Part shown: positions 1 to 7,604 of the stretch, one piece after another | Numbering within the stretch: position 1 is the first letter of the stretch | Layout of the letters: every line of letters begins with the position of its first letter | Source of the DNA: Georhizobium profundi | Lineage (GTDB): Bacteria > Pseudomonadota > Alphaproteobacteria > Rhizobiales > Rhizobiaceae | Length of the DNA: 64,000 nt | Reading direction: 5' to 3' | Assembly: GCF_003952725.1 (NCBI RefSeq) | Contig: NZ_CP032509.1 | Location: 2,132,001-2,196,000 of the forward strand | The notes under the pieces: model-generated | The model's database searches: none | What the model saw: the letters and a program-made list of their open reading frames with translations, nothing else | Told to the model about the DNA's origin: nothing | Position numbers and translations under genes: made by a program

Positions 1-978
1 GGCCATCGTCGTGCCGCGCCACATACGCACGGGCTTGTCGAAGACGGCATAGACCGAACCTGTGACGTGGCGCATGTAGTTGCGGCCCACCTGGCCGGAC
101 GAGTTGGCAAGGCCATCCGGGAACATGTTTGAGGCCGAGTTCAAAAGCAGACGCGGGCTTTCGATCGTGTTGCCGGCAACGGCGACCAGACGGGCCTTCT
201 GCAGGTGCTGGTTTCCGTCCTTGTCGGCATAGACCACGCCTGTGACCTTGCCACTGTCGTCATGCTCGATCTTGATGACGTGCGACCGGTCGCGGACTTC
301 GAGGTTGCCGGTGGCTTCACCGGCCGGGATTTCGGTATAGGCGGCCGACCATTTGGCGCCCCATTTGCAGCCCTGGAAGCAGAAGCCGGTCTGCTGGCAG
401 GGGATGCGATCGCCGTCATCACGGGTCTGGATCGCCATGCGGCCGGTGTGGACTTCCTTGTAGCCGATCGCGAGAGCGCCTTTTTCGAAAACCTTGTAAT
501 TGTTGTTGCCGGGCAGGCCGGGACGGTTGCCGGTGCGGGTAACGCCGAGCTTTTCTTCCGCCTGGTCGTACCACGGCGCCATCTCGTCGGCGTCGATCGG
601 CCAATCGAGCAGGTTCGCCCCGTCGACGCGGCCATAATTGGTCAGCGCCTTCCATTCATGCGGCTGGAAGCGCAGCGACGCGCCGGCCCAGTGAATGGTG
701 GTGCCGCCGACCGCCTTCACGATCCAGGCCGGCAGGCCTGAAAAGTCCCTGGCGACGCGCCAGTCGCCGCTGGTCGTGCGGGCATCGAGCCAGGAGAGCT
801 GGCCGAAGGCATCCCACTCGTCGTTGAGATAATCTTCCGGCAAATGACGTCCGCCGGCTTCCAGCGCGACGACCTTGACGCCCTTCTGGGCGAGTTCGTT
901 TGCGAGCACGCCGCCGCCGGCGCCCGTACCCACGATGACGACGACGGAATCGTCGTTGAGATCAAATTTGGCAACCAT
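1..978 (-). CDS. GMC-family flavoprotein oxidoreductase (gluconate 2-dehydrogenase alpha-like), 3' end cut by window edge
   Basis: The reverse frame is open from the ATG at 978 to base 1 (326 codons), so the C-terminus lies outside the window. An FAD-binding GTGAGG glycine motif sits at residues 17-22, followed by GMC-type sequence including GGTTIHW near residue 90. Cys194, Cys200 and Cys204 form a C-x5-C-x3-C cluster like the iron-sulfur region of FAD-dependent glucose/gluconate dehydrogenases. It would oxidise a sugar or sugar acid at the periplasmic face and pass electrons on. A strong GGGAGGAGG ribosome site precedes the start. The small subunit gene lies immediately upstream, so the two are an operon; a cytochrome c subunit may follow beyond base 1. 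The exact substrate cannot be read from sequence. Confidence 0.88.
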   Translation of the reverse strand, partial: MVAKFDLNDDSVVVIVGTGAGGGVLANELAQKGVKVVALEAGGRHLPEDYLNDEWDAFGQLSWLDARTTSGDWRVARDFSGLPAWIVKAVGGTTIHWAGASLRFQPHEWKALTNYGRVDGANLLDWPIDADEMAPWYDQAEEKLGVTRTGNRPGLPGNNNYKVFEKGALAIGYKEVHTGRMAIQTRDDGDRIPCQQTGFCFQGCKWGAKWSAAYTEIPAGEATGNLEVRDRSHVIKIEHDDSGKVTGVVYADKDGNQHLQKARLVAVAGNTIESPRLLLNSASNMFPDGLANSSGQVGRNYMRHVTGSVYAVFDKPVRMWRGTTMA

Positions 979-992
979 GGTGCGCCTCCTCC

Positions 993-1517
993 CTACAGCC
1001 AGTTGATGTCGTCAAAGCCGCGCGACACGTAGCCGCCCTGGCTGTAGGACTCGCCCTCGTAACCGAAGAGCGGCCATACTTCCTTCTGGTTGTAGAGACC
1101 GGTGACGAGCCCGCCGCGGATCTTCTGGAAGAAGGCACTCTCCTCCATGCCCTGGAGGACTTCGACGCGGTCGCTTTCCCAGCCGATCGACAGATAGTCT
1201 GCATGGCCCTTGCCGCGTGCGGCGGCATCGAGCGCGGCGATGCCGTCCTCGATTTCCTGGGCGCTGTCAGCGGTGTCGTAGCCCTTGACGGCGGTTGCGT
1301 AGAAATGGTCGGCGAGGTGGTCGTGCGGGTAGATGTCACGTGCCATCTGAATCAATGTGGCCATGCTTTCGGGCTTCACCGCCGTCGTTTCCATGGCCCA
1401 TGCGGCACCGTTGCCGGCGACGAAGTCTGCGCCGACGACGAATGTCGCGCCGACAGCCACGGAGCGAGCGAGAAGCTCGCGCCGGGTCATGCCGGTTTTC
1501 GATAATGTCTCAGTCAT
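993..1517 (-). CDS. Gluconate 2-dehydrogenase subunit 3 family protein (small, Tat-exported subunit)
   Basis: This 174-residue protein starts with a twin-arginine motif (TRRELLA, Arg12-Arg13) and a hydrophobic stretch ending near AWA, so it should be exported folded by Tat, probably together with its flavoprotein partner. The body matches the small (gamma) subunit of membrane sugar dehydrogenases, with the family-type ending QGGYVSRGFDDINWL. It lies 14 bp upstream of the flavoprotein gene on the same strand. A GGGAGGA ribosome site precedes the ATG. In this family the small subunit acts as chaperone and export partner and carries no cofactor itself. Confidence 0.88.
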   Translation of the reverse strand: MTETLSKTGMTRRELLARSVAVGATFVVGADFVAGNGAAWAMETTAVKPESMATLIQMARDIYPHDHLADHFYATAVKGYDTADSAQEIEDGIAALDAAARGKGHADYLSIGWESDRVEVLQGMEESAFFQKIRGGLVTGLYNQKEVWPLFGYEGESYSQGGYVSRGFDDINWL

Positions 1518-1593
1518 GTCAGTCCTCCCTCAAAATTCTGGCTGACGGTCCGAGGCTCCACTCCTCGTCGCGGCAGCCGGCGAATGCGCGGCG

Positions 1594-1989
1594 CTACAGG
1601 TAGCGACCGCCGCGTTTCAGCACTTCGATCTGGTATCCATCCGGATCGGCAATGAAAAAGAAGCGTGCGATGACCTCGCCGGCGGGCGCGAAATCGACCA
1701 GCTTGCGGGGCGAGAGGCCCGCATCGGTCAAGCGCTTGTGCTCGGCGTCCAGGTCGTCGACCGAAAAGGCGAGGTGGCCGTAGCCGTCGCCCAGATTGTA
1801 GGGCTCGGTGCGGCCCTTGTTGACGGTCAGTTCAAGCTCGAAACCGGTCTCGTCATTCGACATGTAGACCAGCGTGAAGCTTTCGAAATCAAGACGATCG
1901 GCCACCTTCAGCCCGAAGGCCTGATCGTAAAATGCTACGGACCGCGCCTCATCGAGTACGCGGATCATGCTGTGTATGGCTTTAGCCAC
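1594..1989 (-). CDS. VOC-family glyoxalase, lactoylglutathione lyase-like
   Basis: The 131-residue protein is a single-domain glyoxalase I type. The four expected metal-ligand positions are present: His6, a Glu at 51/53, His72 in GHLAF and Glu122 in YQIEV. It would isomerise the hemithioacetal of methylglyoxal and glutathione. The start is GTG, chosen because a strong GAAGGAGGG ribosome site lies just upstream and because it places the first ligand His at the usual position. It lies upstream of the sugar dehydrogenase genes on the same strand but 76 bp away, so cotranscription is possible. A related VOC enzyme with another substrate cannot be excluded. Confidence 0.82.
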   Translation of the reverse strand: MAKAIHSMIRVLDEARSVAFYDQAFGLKVADRLDFESFTLVYMSNDETGFELELTVNKGRTEPYNLGDGYGHLAFSVDDLDAEHKRLTDAGLSPRKLVDFAPAGEVIARFFFIADPDGYQIEVLKRGGRYL

Positions 1990-2079
1990 TCTGGCTTCCC
2001 TCCTTCTTCCGATTCAATGATCGAAGTCTGGAAGGAGGGACGACCCATCAGGTAGTAGAATGCTACTACGCTGCGGTTT

Positions 2080-2373
2080 TTAAGCTGCCGCGGCTGCCTT
2101 GGTCTGCATCGGGGTGCGCCGATCCATTTCGATCAGGCACGCGCAGCGCAGCAGGGACGTGAAATTCTCCGGCTCGCCACGCAGCTCGAGGACCTCCGAA
2201 TGCAGTTTCGATACGAAAGCCGGCGTTGTCGATCCATCGCGCGCGGCGATTTCGTCGATGATGGCCCAGAAGGCACGTTCAAGCCGGATGCTGGTGCTCT
2301 GGCCGTTTAACCGAAGCCTGCGCGTCACATATTCGTAGCGCGTTGGCTCCTGGCCCGCAAAAACCTGGCACAT
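2080..2373 (-). CDS. Ribbon-helix-helix domain protein (RHH_4 type)
   Basis: A small 97-residue protein. Residues about 20-85 (RLRLNGQSTSIRLERAFW onward) resemble the RHH_4 family of small alphaproteobacterial DNA-binding proteins, in which a short strand (STSIRLE) precedes two helices. The start has a strong GGGAGGAATATC ribosome site. It ends in an alanine-rich tail. An inverted repeat TCACCT-N6-AGGTGA at 2395-2412 lies directly upstream and could be an autoregulatory site, which is inference only. Target genes are unknown. Confidence 0.75.
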   Translation of the reverse strand: MCQVFAGQEPTRYEYVTRRLRLNGQSTSIRLERAFWAIIDEIAARDGSTTPAFVSKLHSEVLELRGEPENFTSLLRCACLIEMDRRTPMQTKAAAAA

Positions 2374-2613
2374 GATATTCCTCCCGCAAATGGCTCACCT
2401 GGCTGAAGGTGAGTTGCGTTGATGTTAGCGCCAAACCCGAGCGCGCACGACTCCGCCATTGGTGCATGTACGATCAAAACGGACGCGACATTCTTTCCGC
2501 GCGCTTTCGTCAGGTGAGGGACGGAAATCGAGGGCGTATGCGGCTGCGGCAAGCGCGCGTCATTGCGGGCTTCTGCAAATGCCTCTCAAATTCATTTAAA
2601 TATATGATTTCTA

Positions 2614-2642
2614 TTGACATTTTCTCCCGCGCTTTTTACTTC
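2614..2642 (+). promoter_or_regulatory. Sigma-70-type promoter for the mntP riboswitch transcript
   Basis: TTGACA at 2614-2619 is followed 17 bp later by TACTTC at 2637-2642, inside a locally AT-rich stretch. The predicted start near 2649 is just ahead of the first conserved riboswitch bases, which supports both calls. Confidence 0.6.
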
Positions 2643-2644
2643 GG

Positions 2645-2760
2645 GGCCATCGGGGAGTAGCCACCAAGCGATTGGGGGCGCGTCAACACGATCGCCCTCA
2701 TGGCGTGGCGCGTTCAGCCGGCAATGCCGGCCCGGCAAGACCGTGGGTATGACTGACCGT
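2645..2760 (+). promoter_or_regulatory. yybP-ykoY manganese riboswitch upstream of mntP
   Basis: The leader contains GGGGAGTAGCC near 2651-2663, then GGGCGCGTCAACA with a pairing GCCC, then GGCAAGACC and a downstream GGGTATGAC. These conserved blocks, in this order and spacing, match my memory of proteobacterial yybP-ykoY leaders, which bind Mn2+ and turn on manganese exporters. A manganese exporter gene follows at once. The expected response is increased mntP expression when Mn2+ is high. Boundaries are approximate because they were set by eye. Confidence 0.75.
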
Positions 2761-2813
2761 TGGCGGACGGGCGGCCCGTTCCCCCGATTTTCGATCCGTC
2801 TCCGGTCCTGCAA

Positions 2814-3386
2814 ATGTCTCCAGCAGCTGTTTTCTTTCTGTCGGTCTCCATGTCGATCGATGCCTTTGCTGTCGCGGTAGGGCGAGGTACCGTGCTTGAT
2901 CGCGCCCAACTGGGGCGTGCGCTGCGTATCGGGGCCGTGTTTGGTCTGGTCGAGGCGCTGACGCCGTTTCTCGGCTGGCTTGCCGGCATCGCTGCCAGTG
3001 ACTGGGTGGCCCATGTGGATCACTGGCTGGCCTTCGGCCTGCTCGGACTGGTCGGCATCCACATGATCCACAATGCCTTCAGCCAGGAAGAAGGTGAGGG
3101 CGCCGAGCGCGCGGCCTCCGGCTCGTCGCTCGTCTTGCTCGCGACAGCCTTCGGGACAAGCCTCGACGCCATGGCCGTCGGGCTGTCGCTCGCCTTCATC
3201 GATGTGGACCTTGCCGGGATCCTGGTCGTCTCCGCCGGCATCGGCATGGCGACCTTCGTGATGTCAACGGCCGGCGTGCTGCTCGGCAAGGCGATCGGCA
3301 ACCAATTCGGCCGCTATGCCGAAATGGCTGCCGGTGTCGTGCTCTGCGCGCTCGGCACGATGATCCTCATCGACCACATCGGCTAG
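2814..3386 (+). CDS. mntP: Manganese efflux pump MntP
   Basis: The 190-residue membrane protein has two related halves, each with a conserved Asp motif (SMSIDAFAVAVG near the N-terminus and TSLDAMAVGLS in the middle) and about six hydrophobic segments. This is the layout of MntP (formerly YebN), which exports Mn2+. The frame is open from an ATG at 2760, but that start lies in the riboswitch 3' edge and adds 18 residues unlike the family; the ATG at 2814 gives the usual length. No strong ribosome site is visible, as expected if the riboswitch controls translation. Confidence 0.9.
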   Translation: MSPAAVFFLSVSMSIDAFAVAVGRGTVLDRAQLGRALRIGAVFGLVEALTPFLGWLAGIAASDWVAHVDHWLAFGLLGLVGIHMIHNAFSQEEGEGAERAASGSSLVLLATAFGTSLDAMAVGLSLAFIDVDLAGILVVSAGIGMATFVMSTAGVLLGKAIGNQFGRYAEMAAGVVLCALGTMILIDHIG

Positions 3387-3395
3387 ACGCTCGGC

Positions 3396-4220
3396 CTAAC
3401 GTCCTCGGCCAAACGCGATGAAGGGCGGGTTGGCGAAGGGGGCCGTGAAGCCTTGCGGGTCGTCCTCGCATCGTTCGGGGCGCTTGCCATAGGTAAGGGG
3501 CGTGACTTCATCGGCAAGCGTTGTCCGTCCACCGGCCGCACGCAGCACGGCATCGCCGGCCGCCGTGTCCCATTCCATGGTGCGGGAAAACCGCGGGTAG
3601 ATATCGGCCTTGCCTTCCGCAAGCAGGCAGAACTTTAGTGACGAGCCGATGCTGACGCAGTTCGTGATATCGCGACGGGCGAGATAGGCGTTGGTGTCCG
3701 GATCGCGATGCGACCGGCTCGCCACCGCGACAGGATCGTCGCGGGTTGACGTCGCCCTCAGCTGCGTCGTCCGCTCGGCTTTGTCATCTACATGATAGGC
3801 GCCTGCGTCGGAGCCGTAATAGGTCTGCCCAAGAGCCGGCGCGACGACCACGCCCACCGTGGGACAACCATGTTCGATCAGGGCGATGTTGACGGTGAAT
3901 TCCGCGCGACCGGACACGAATTCTCGCGTGCCGTCCAAAGGATCGACGAGAAAGAACCGTTGCCCGAGGTCCGTCGGCAGAACGCCTGCAGCCGCGGCCT
4001 CTTCGGCGACAATCGGGATCTGGGGAAAATGCGCGCGCAGGTCCGCCAGGATCAGCAATTCTGCAGCCGTATCGGCCTCGGTCACGGGCGAGCCATCGGA
4101 TTTGCTGCGGATTTCGTAGCCCTGCGCAAAGATGCTGACCAGAACCGTACCTGCCGCCTGCGCAGCCTCTCGCATGATGGCAAGCACCGCCGCGTGATCG
4201 ATTTCCGTCGTCTCACCCAT
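3396..4220 (-). CDS. cysQ: 3'(2'),5'-bisphosphate nucleotidase CysQ
   Basis: This 274-residue inositol-monophosphatase-fold protein carries the metal motifs EE (73-74), DPLDGT (93-98) and WDTAAGDA (near 217). CysQ removes the 3'-phosphate of PAP or PAPS to give AMP or APS, recycling the by-product of sulfotransferases. The start overlaps the end of cysC by 8 bp, so the two are translationally coupled. It converges on mntP with only 9 bp between the stop codons. An inositol-phosphatase function is possible, but cysC next door favours CysQ. Confidence 0.9.
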   Translation of the reverse strand: MGETTEIDHAAVLAIMREAAQAAGTVLVSIFAQGYEIRSKSDGSPVTEADTAAELLILADLRAHFPQIPIVAEEAAAAGVLPTDLGQRFFLVDPLDGTREFVSGRAEFTVNIALIEHGCPTVGVVVAPALGQTYYGSDAGAYHVDDKAERTTQLRATSTRDDPVAVASRSHRDPDTNAYLARRDITNCVSIGSSLKFCLLAEGKADIYPRFSRTMEWDTAAGDAVLRAAGGRTTLADEVTPLTYGKRPERCEDDPQGFTAPFANPPFIAFGRGR

Positions 4221-4836
4221 GGGGCACCAGGCCCCGGTTCTTCAGGTGATCGACGACCTCGTCGGCCAGTGCCTCGGCGCCGGTGAGGGCCGTCTTGAGG
4301 TGAATGTCCGGAGAAGAGGGTGCTTCATAAGGCGAATCGAGGCCGGTGAAGTTTGAGAGTTCACCGGCAAGCGCTCTGCGGTAGAGGCCTTTCGGGTCAC
4401 GGCGCGCACATTCCTCAAATGACGTGTCGACGAAAATCTCGATGAACTCGCCATCGGCCATGCGCGCCCTTGCCGCCTCGCGTTCCGATCCGAACGGAGA
4501 GATGAAGGCGACGAGCACGATCAGTCCGGCGTCGCTCATCAGTCGCGCGACCTCGCTCACCCGCCGCATGTTTTCTACGCGGTCGGATGCGGAAAATCCA
4601 AGGTCGCTGCTCAAGCCGTGGCGAAGATTGTCGCCGTCGAGCAGGAAGGTCTTGATGCCGGCCGCGTGCAGCCGAACCTGCACCAAATTGGCGATGGTCG
4701 ATTTGCCCGATGCGGACAGGCCCGTGAACCAGAGAACCGCGGGCTTCTGCCCCATCAACCGCGCATGATCCGTTCGATTGAGCGTGGTTTTCTGCCACTG
4801 GATGACGTTGCTCCGCAGCGGAATGTCCTCAGCCAT
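4213..4836 (-). CDS. cysC: Adenylyl-sulfate kinase CysC
   Basis: The 207-residue protein has the Walker A loop GLSASGKS at 39-46 and the APS-kinase pattern through [17 protein letters not shown]. It phosphorylates APS to PAPS. It is a free-standing kinase rather than a CysNC fusion, and no sulfate adenylyltransferase (cysDN) is in the window. The start lies 6 bp after the stop of the MarR gene and the end overlaps cysQ, so the three read as one operon. A PAPS-making and PAP-clearing pair suggests a role in sulfation of a metabolite or polysaccharide as well as, or instead of, cysteine synthesis. Confidence 0.9.
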   Translation of the reverse strand: MAEDIPLRSNVIQWQKTTLNRTDHARLMGQKPAVLWFTGLSASGKSTIANLVQVRLHAAGIKTFLLDGDNLRHGLSSDLGFSASDRVENMRRVSEVARLMSDAGLIVLVAFISPFGSEREAARARMADGEFIEIFVDTSFEECARRDPKGLYRRALAGELSNFTGLDSPYEAPSSPDIHLKTALTGAEALADEVVDHLKNRGLVPHG

Positions 4837-4842
4837 GCGTCT

Positions 4843-5304
4843 TCACTCCCCCTCATTCTGCCCGCCGGACGGAACCGCACTCGCGCCGGCCGTCGCCTTT
4901 TTCAGCAGGGCGACAAGGCTTGCGCGCTCCTCCGCGCTCAGCCCTTCCAACATCCGCTCCTGGACCTTCTGGACCGCAGGCATCATCGCCTCCAGAAGGT
5001 CTCGACCTTTTTCGGTCAGGTAAAGTTCGCGCGCCCGCCGGTCCTTTTCGCTGACTTCGCGCCTGATCAGGGCCTTTGTCAGCAGCCGGTCGACTACCCC
5101 GCCGATCGTAACGCGATCATAGGCGATCAGGCTCGACAGCGTCGCCTGGTCGATGCCTTCGTTCCGGGCGATCGCATAGATCGCCGCGAACTGAACCGGC
5201 GTCAGGTCGAAGCCGGCCGTCTGTGCTTCCTGCAGGAAAGTCGCGACGGAAATCTGGTTCATGCGCCGGATCAGGTGACCCGGCATTTCGTAAAGAGCCA
5301 TCAT
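4843..5304 (-). CDS. MarR-family transcriptional regulator
   Basis: The 153-residue protein has the winged-helix layout of MarR: helix-turn-helix around QATLSSLIAYDRVTIGGVVDRL (residues about 54-75) and a wing with SEKDRRAREL. Two ATG codons start the frame. It is the first gene of the unit with cysC and cysQ and is divergent from the TRAP binding protein gene at 5523, so it may regulate either side. A repeat GTGCA-N5-TGCAC at 5396-5410 lies between them. The ligand is unknown. Confidence 0.85.
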   Translation of the reverse strand: MMALYEMPGHLIRRMNQISVATFLQEAQTAGFDLTPVQFAAIYAIARNEGIDQATLSSLIAYDRVTIGGVVDRLLTKALIRREVSEKDRRARELYLTEKGRDLLEAMMPAVQKVQERMLEGLSAEERASLVALLKKATAGASAVPSGGQNEGE

Positions 5305-5395
5305 CGCTGTGTTCGCTCTGCCTGCAATCTCATCCCACCGTGCATAACAGTCTCATCCGAAGGGACAAGTAATCAGCGGCAAGGATTGGCTCGCT

Positions 5396-5410
5396 GTGCA
5401 CGTCATGCAC
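5396..5410. promoter_or_regulatory. Inverted repeat between the marR and dctP genes, candidate operator
   Basis: GTGCA-CGTCA-TGCAC is a perfect 5-bp inverted repeat in the 218-bp divergent region; a further GTGCAT half-site occurs near 5339-5344. MarR proteins usually bind such palindromes beside their own gene. This is a position argument only. Confidence 0.3.
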
Positions 5411-5522
5411 CAAAAATCCTGCCCCATGATGGTCTTATGCTGTTGGCAGGGCGCTCAGTGCCTGCTTATGTCCAACGACGAGCGCGGGCATTGGGAGTAC
5501 CGCGCCAGGGAGGATATGGACT

Positions 5523-6572
5523 ATGACACGGACCACACGCATTCGCAGCATGCTCGCCGGCGGCCTCGTCGCCTGTAGCGCGCTTCTTTCGGCAGGCATC
5601 GCCTCAGCACAGGAAGTGACGCTGCGGCTGCACCAGTTCCTGCCCGAGCAGGCGAACGTGCCGGCCTACGTGCTGAAGCCGTGGATCGAGCGCGTTCAGG
5701 AAGCGTCCGACGGCCGCATCGCGATCGAGATGTATTCGGCGATGGCACTCGGTGGTACGCCTCCGCAGCTCATCGACCAGGCGCGTGACGGCGTGGTGGA
5801 CATCGTCTGGACGCTGCCTGGCTCCACGCCCGGCCGATTCCCACAGGCGGAAGTGTTCGAACTGCCGTTCTTCTCCTCCGACGCCGAAGCAACGTCGCGC
5901 GCTTATTGGCAGCTGTTCGAAGAGAACATGCAGGACACCGACTTTGCCGGCATCAAGATCCTCGGCACCTGGGTGCATGGCCCGGGCCTCGTCCATGTAA
6001 AGGGCGACGGTGTCCGTTCGCTTGAAGACATGGCGGACCTGAAGCTGCGCGCGCCGACCCGCATGATCACGCAGCTCCTCGAGCAGATGGGTGCCGCGCC
6101 GATCGGTATGCCGGTTCCGGCCATTCCGGAGTCCCTTTCGAAGGGCGTCATCGACGGCGCGGTCGTGCCGTGGGAAGTGACGCCGTCGCTGCGTCTTTCG
6201 GAACTCGTCGACAGCCACACGGAGTTCGCCGGCACGCAGGCGTTCTACGTCGCGACCTTCGTGCTAGCCATGAACCAGGCGAAGTATGACAGCCTGCCGG
6301 ACGACCTGAAGGCCGTCATCGACGAGAACAGCGGGCTGGAATTCTCCGCACTCGCCGGCAAGACCATGCAGGAATATGATGCACCGGCGCGCGCGATTGC
6401 CGAGGAAGCCGGCAATGAGATCATCGTTCTGGACGAGGCAGAGGTCGCACGTTGGGTCGAGGCTTCGCAGCCTGTCGTCGACAGCTGGATCGCCGAGATG
6501 GACGGCCGCGGCCTGGACGGCCAGGCGATCGTCGATCGTGCCCGCACGCTGATCGAAGAAGCCACGCAGTAA
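5523..6572 (+). CDS. TRAP transporter solute-binding protein, DctP family (orphan)
   Basis: The 349-residue protein has a signal peptide (cleavage likely after ASA/AQ near residue 29-30) and DctP-family sequence: LHQFLPEQA, then the ligand-loop region with DLKLRAPTRM near 175-185 and PVPAIPESLSKGVIDGAVVPWE. It would capture a carboxylate or similar anion in the periplasm. The ribosome site is GGGAGGA. No DctQ or DctM membrane subunit follows; a hairpin and an unrelated regulator come next. It must use permease subunits encoded elsewhere, or act as a sensor-type binding protein. Confidence 0.88.
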   Translation: MTRTTRIRSMLAGGLVACSALLSAGIASAQEVTLRLHQFLPEQANVPAYVLKPWIERVQEASDGRIAIEMYSAMALGGTPPQLIDQARDGVVDIVWTLPGSTPGRFPQAEVFELPFFSSDAEATSRAYWQLFEENMQDTDFAGIKILGTWVHGPGLVHVKGDGVRSLEDMADLKLRAPTRMITQLLEQMGAAPIGMPVPAIPESLSKGVIDGAVVPWEVTPSLRLSELVDSHTEFAGTQAFYVATFVLAMNQAKYDSLPDDLKAVIDENSGLEFSALAGKTMQEYDAPARAIAEEAGNEIIVLDEAEVARWVEASQPVVDSWIAEMDGRGLDGQAIVDRARTLIEEATQ

Positions 6573-6588
6573 GAAACGGCGATGTTCG

Positions 6589-6612
6589 CTGGCGCGTCTT
6601 TCGGCGCGCCAG
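6589..6612 (+). terminator. Hairpin after the TRAP binding-protein gene
   Basis: CTGGCGCG and CGCGCCAG form a perfect 8-bp stem with an 8-base loop, 17 bp after the dctP stop. The following CTTCC tract is a poor T-run, so termination may be weak or Rho-assisted. Confidence 0.5.
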
Positions 6613-6693
6613 CTTCCACTCCGGCATGAGATGCGACGCTTTGGCTGGCCAAACTGCTTGCAGCCGATGGTCACGCCGTTATGTTGCACAACC

Positions 6694-7587
6694 ATGCACG
6701 ATTTTCTCACTGTCAAGGAAGTTGCCGACCTTCTGAGGATCAAGGAGCGCAAGCTCTATGACCTGACCTCGGAAGGCGTTCTGCCGGTTACCAAGGTGAC
6801 GGGAAAGCTGATCTTCCCGCGCGATGCGCTGATGGCGTGGCTGCGAAAGAACACCGATTACGGCGCGGAACTATCAGCACTGCGCGACCACCCAGCCGTG
6901 GTCGCGGGTAGCCACGACCCGCTGCTCGATTGGGCGCTGCGTGCTTCCGGCAGTGAGCTTGCGACCTACTACGACGGCTCGGCCGACGGGCTGAAGCGCA
7001 TGAATGCGGGGCAGGCGGTTGCGGCCGGCATCCATTTTCACCGGACGCCCGAGCAGGAAGCGGGCTCAAATGCCAATGAACGCCGCATCTCGCTCGACAT
7101 GCACCACGAACCGGTCGTGCTCGTCGAATGGGCCAAGCGCAGCCAGGGCCTGATCATCAAGCCCGAGCACGAAGCCGCCATCCGGTCCATCGCCGACATC
7201 GCCGGGCGACGCGTGGTCTTTCGTCAGGAGGGTGCCGGCAGCCAGGATCTGTTCCAGTTGCTGCTCGCCGAGGCGGGTTTCAGCCCCGGCCAGTTCACCC
7301 TTTTGCCCGATGTGGCGCGCAACCAGACGGATCTCGCCCAATCGGTCGCGCAGGGCGACGCGGATCTCGGCTTCGGCATTGCGGCCGTCGCACGCCAGCA
7401 CAAGCTCGCCTTCGTGCCAATCACCGAAGAGCGGTTCGATCTGCTCGCCTGGCGGAGGGATTTCTGCGGGCCGAGCCTGCAGAAACTCTTCGCCTTCACC
7501 CGCACATCTCAGTTTCAAGAACGGGCGGAACAGCTTAGCGGATATGATGTTTCCCAAACGGGCACCATTCACTACAACGGCCCGTGA
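6694..7587 (+). CDS. One-component regulator: excisionase/MerR-type HTH fused to a periplasmic-binding-protein-like domain
   Basis: The first 50 residues (DFLTVKEVADLLRIKERKLY, then LPVTKVTGKLIFPRDALMAWL) are a classic excisionase-family winged helix. The remaining ~240 residues are a PBP-like domain of the PF12727 type (HDPLLDWALR, YDGSADGLKRMNAGQA, then FRQEGAGSQDLFQLLL and DVARNQTDLAQSVAQGDADLGFG), related to molybdate/tungstate-type binding domains. There is no signal peptide, so it senses its ligand in the cytoplasm. ATG 6694 is chosen because upstream residues do not match the HTH family. It is convergent with tupA, sharing a terminator, so tungstate or molybdate is the likely ligand; that is inference. 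Confidence 0.8.
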   Translation: MHDFLTVKEVADLLRIKERKLYDLTSEGVLPVTKVTGKLIFPRDALMAWLRKNTDYGAELSALRDHPAVVAGSHDPLLDWALRASGSELATYYDGSADGLKRMNAGQAVAAGIHFHRTPEQEAGSNANERRISLDMHHEPVVLVEWAKRSQGLIIKPEHEAAIRSIADIAGRRVVFRQEGAGSQDLFQLLLAEAGFSPGQFTLLPDVARNQTDLAQSVAQGDADLGFGIAAVARQHKLAFVPITEERFDLLAWRRDFCGPSLQKLFAFTRTSQFQERAEQLSGYDVSQTGTIHYNGP

Positions 7588-7604
7588 TCGGCCTTCGGCC
7601 GATC
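7586..7604. terminator. Bidirectional hairpin between the HTH-PBP regulator and tupA
   Basis: GATCGGCC-TTC-GGCCGATC is a perfect 8-bp stem. It overlaps the stop codons of both convergent genes, which end only 15 bp apart. Confidence 0.65.

Noticed and set aside
2760..2813. Upstream ATG of mntP
   Set aside because: Lies at the riboswitch edge and adds residues not found in MntP; the 2814 start gives family length.
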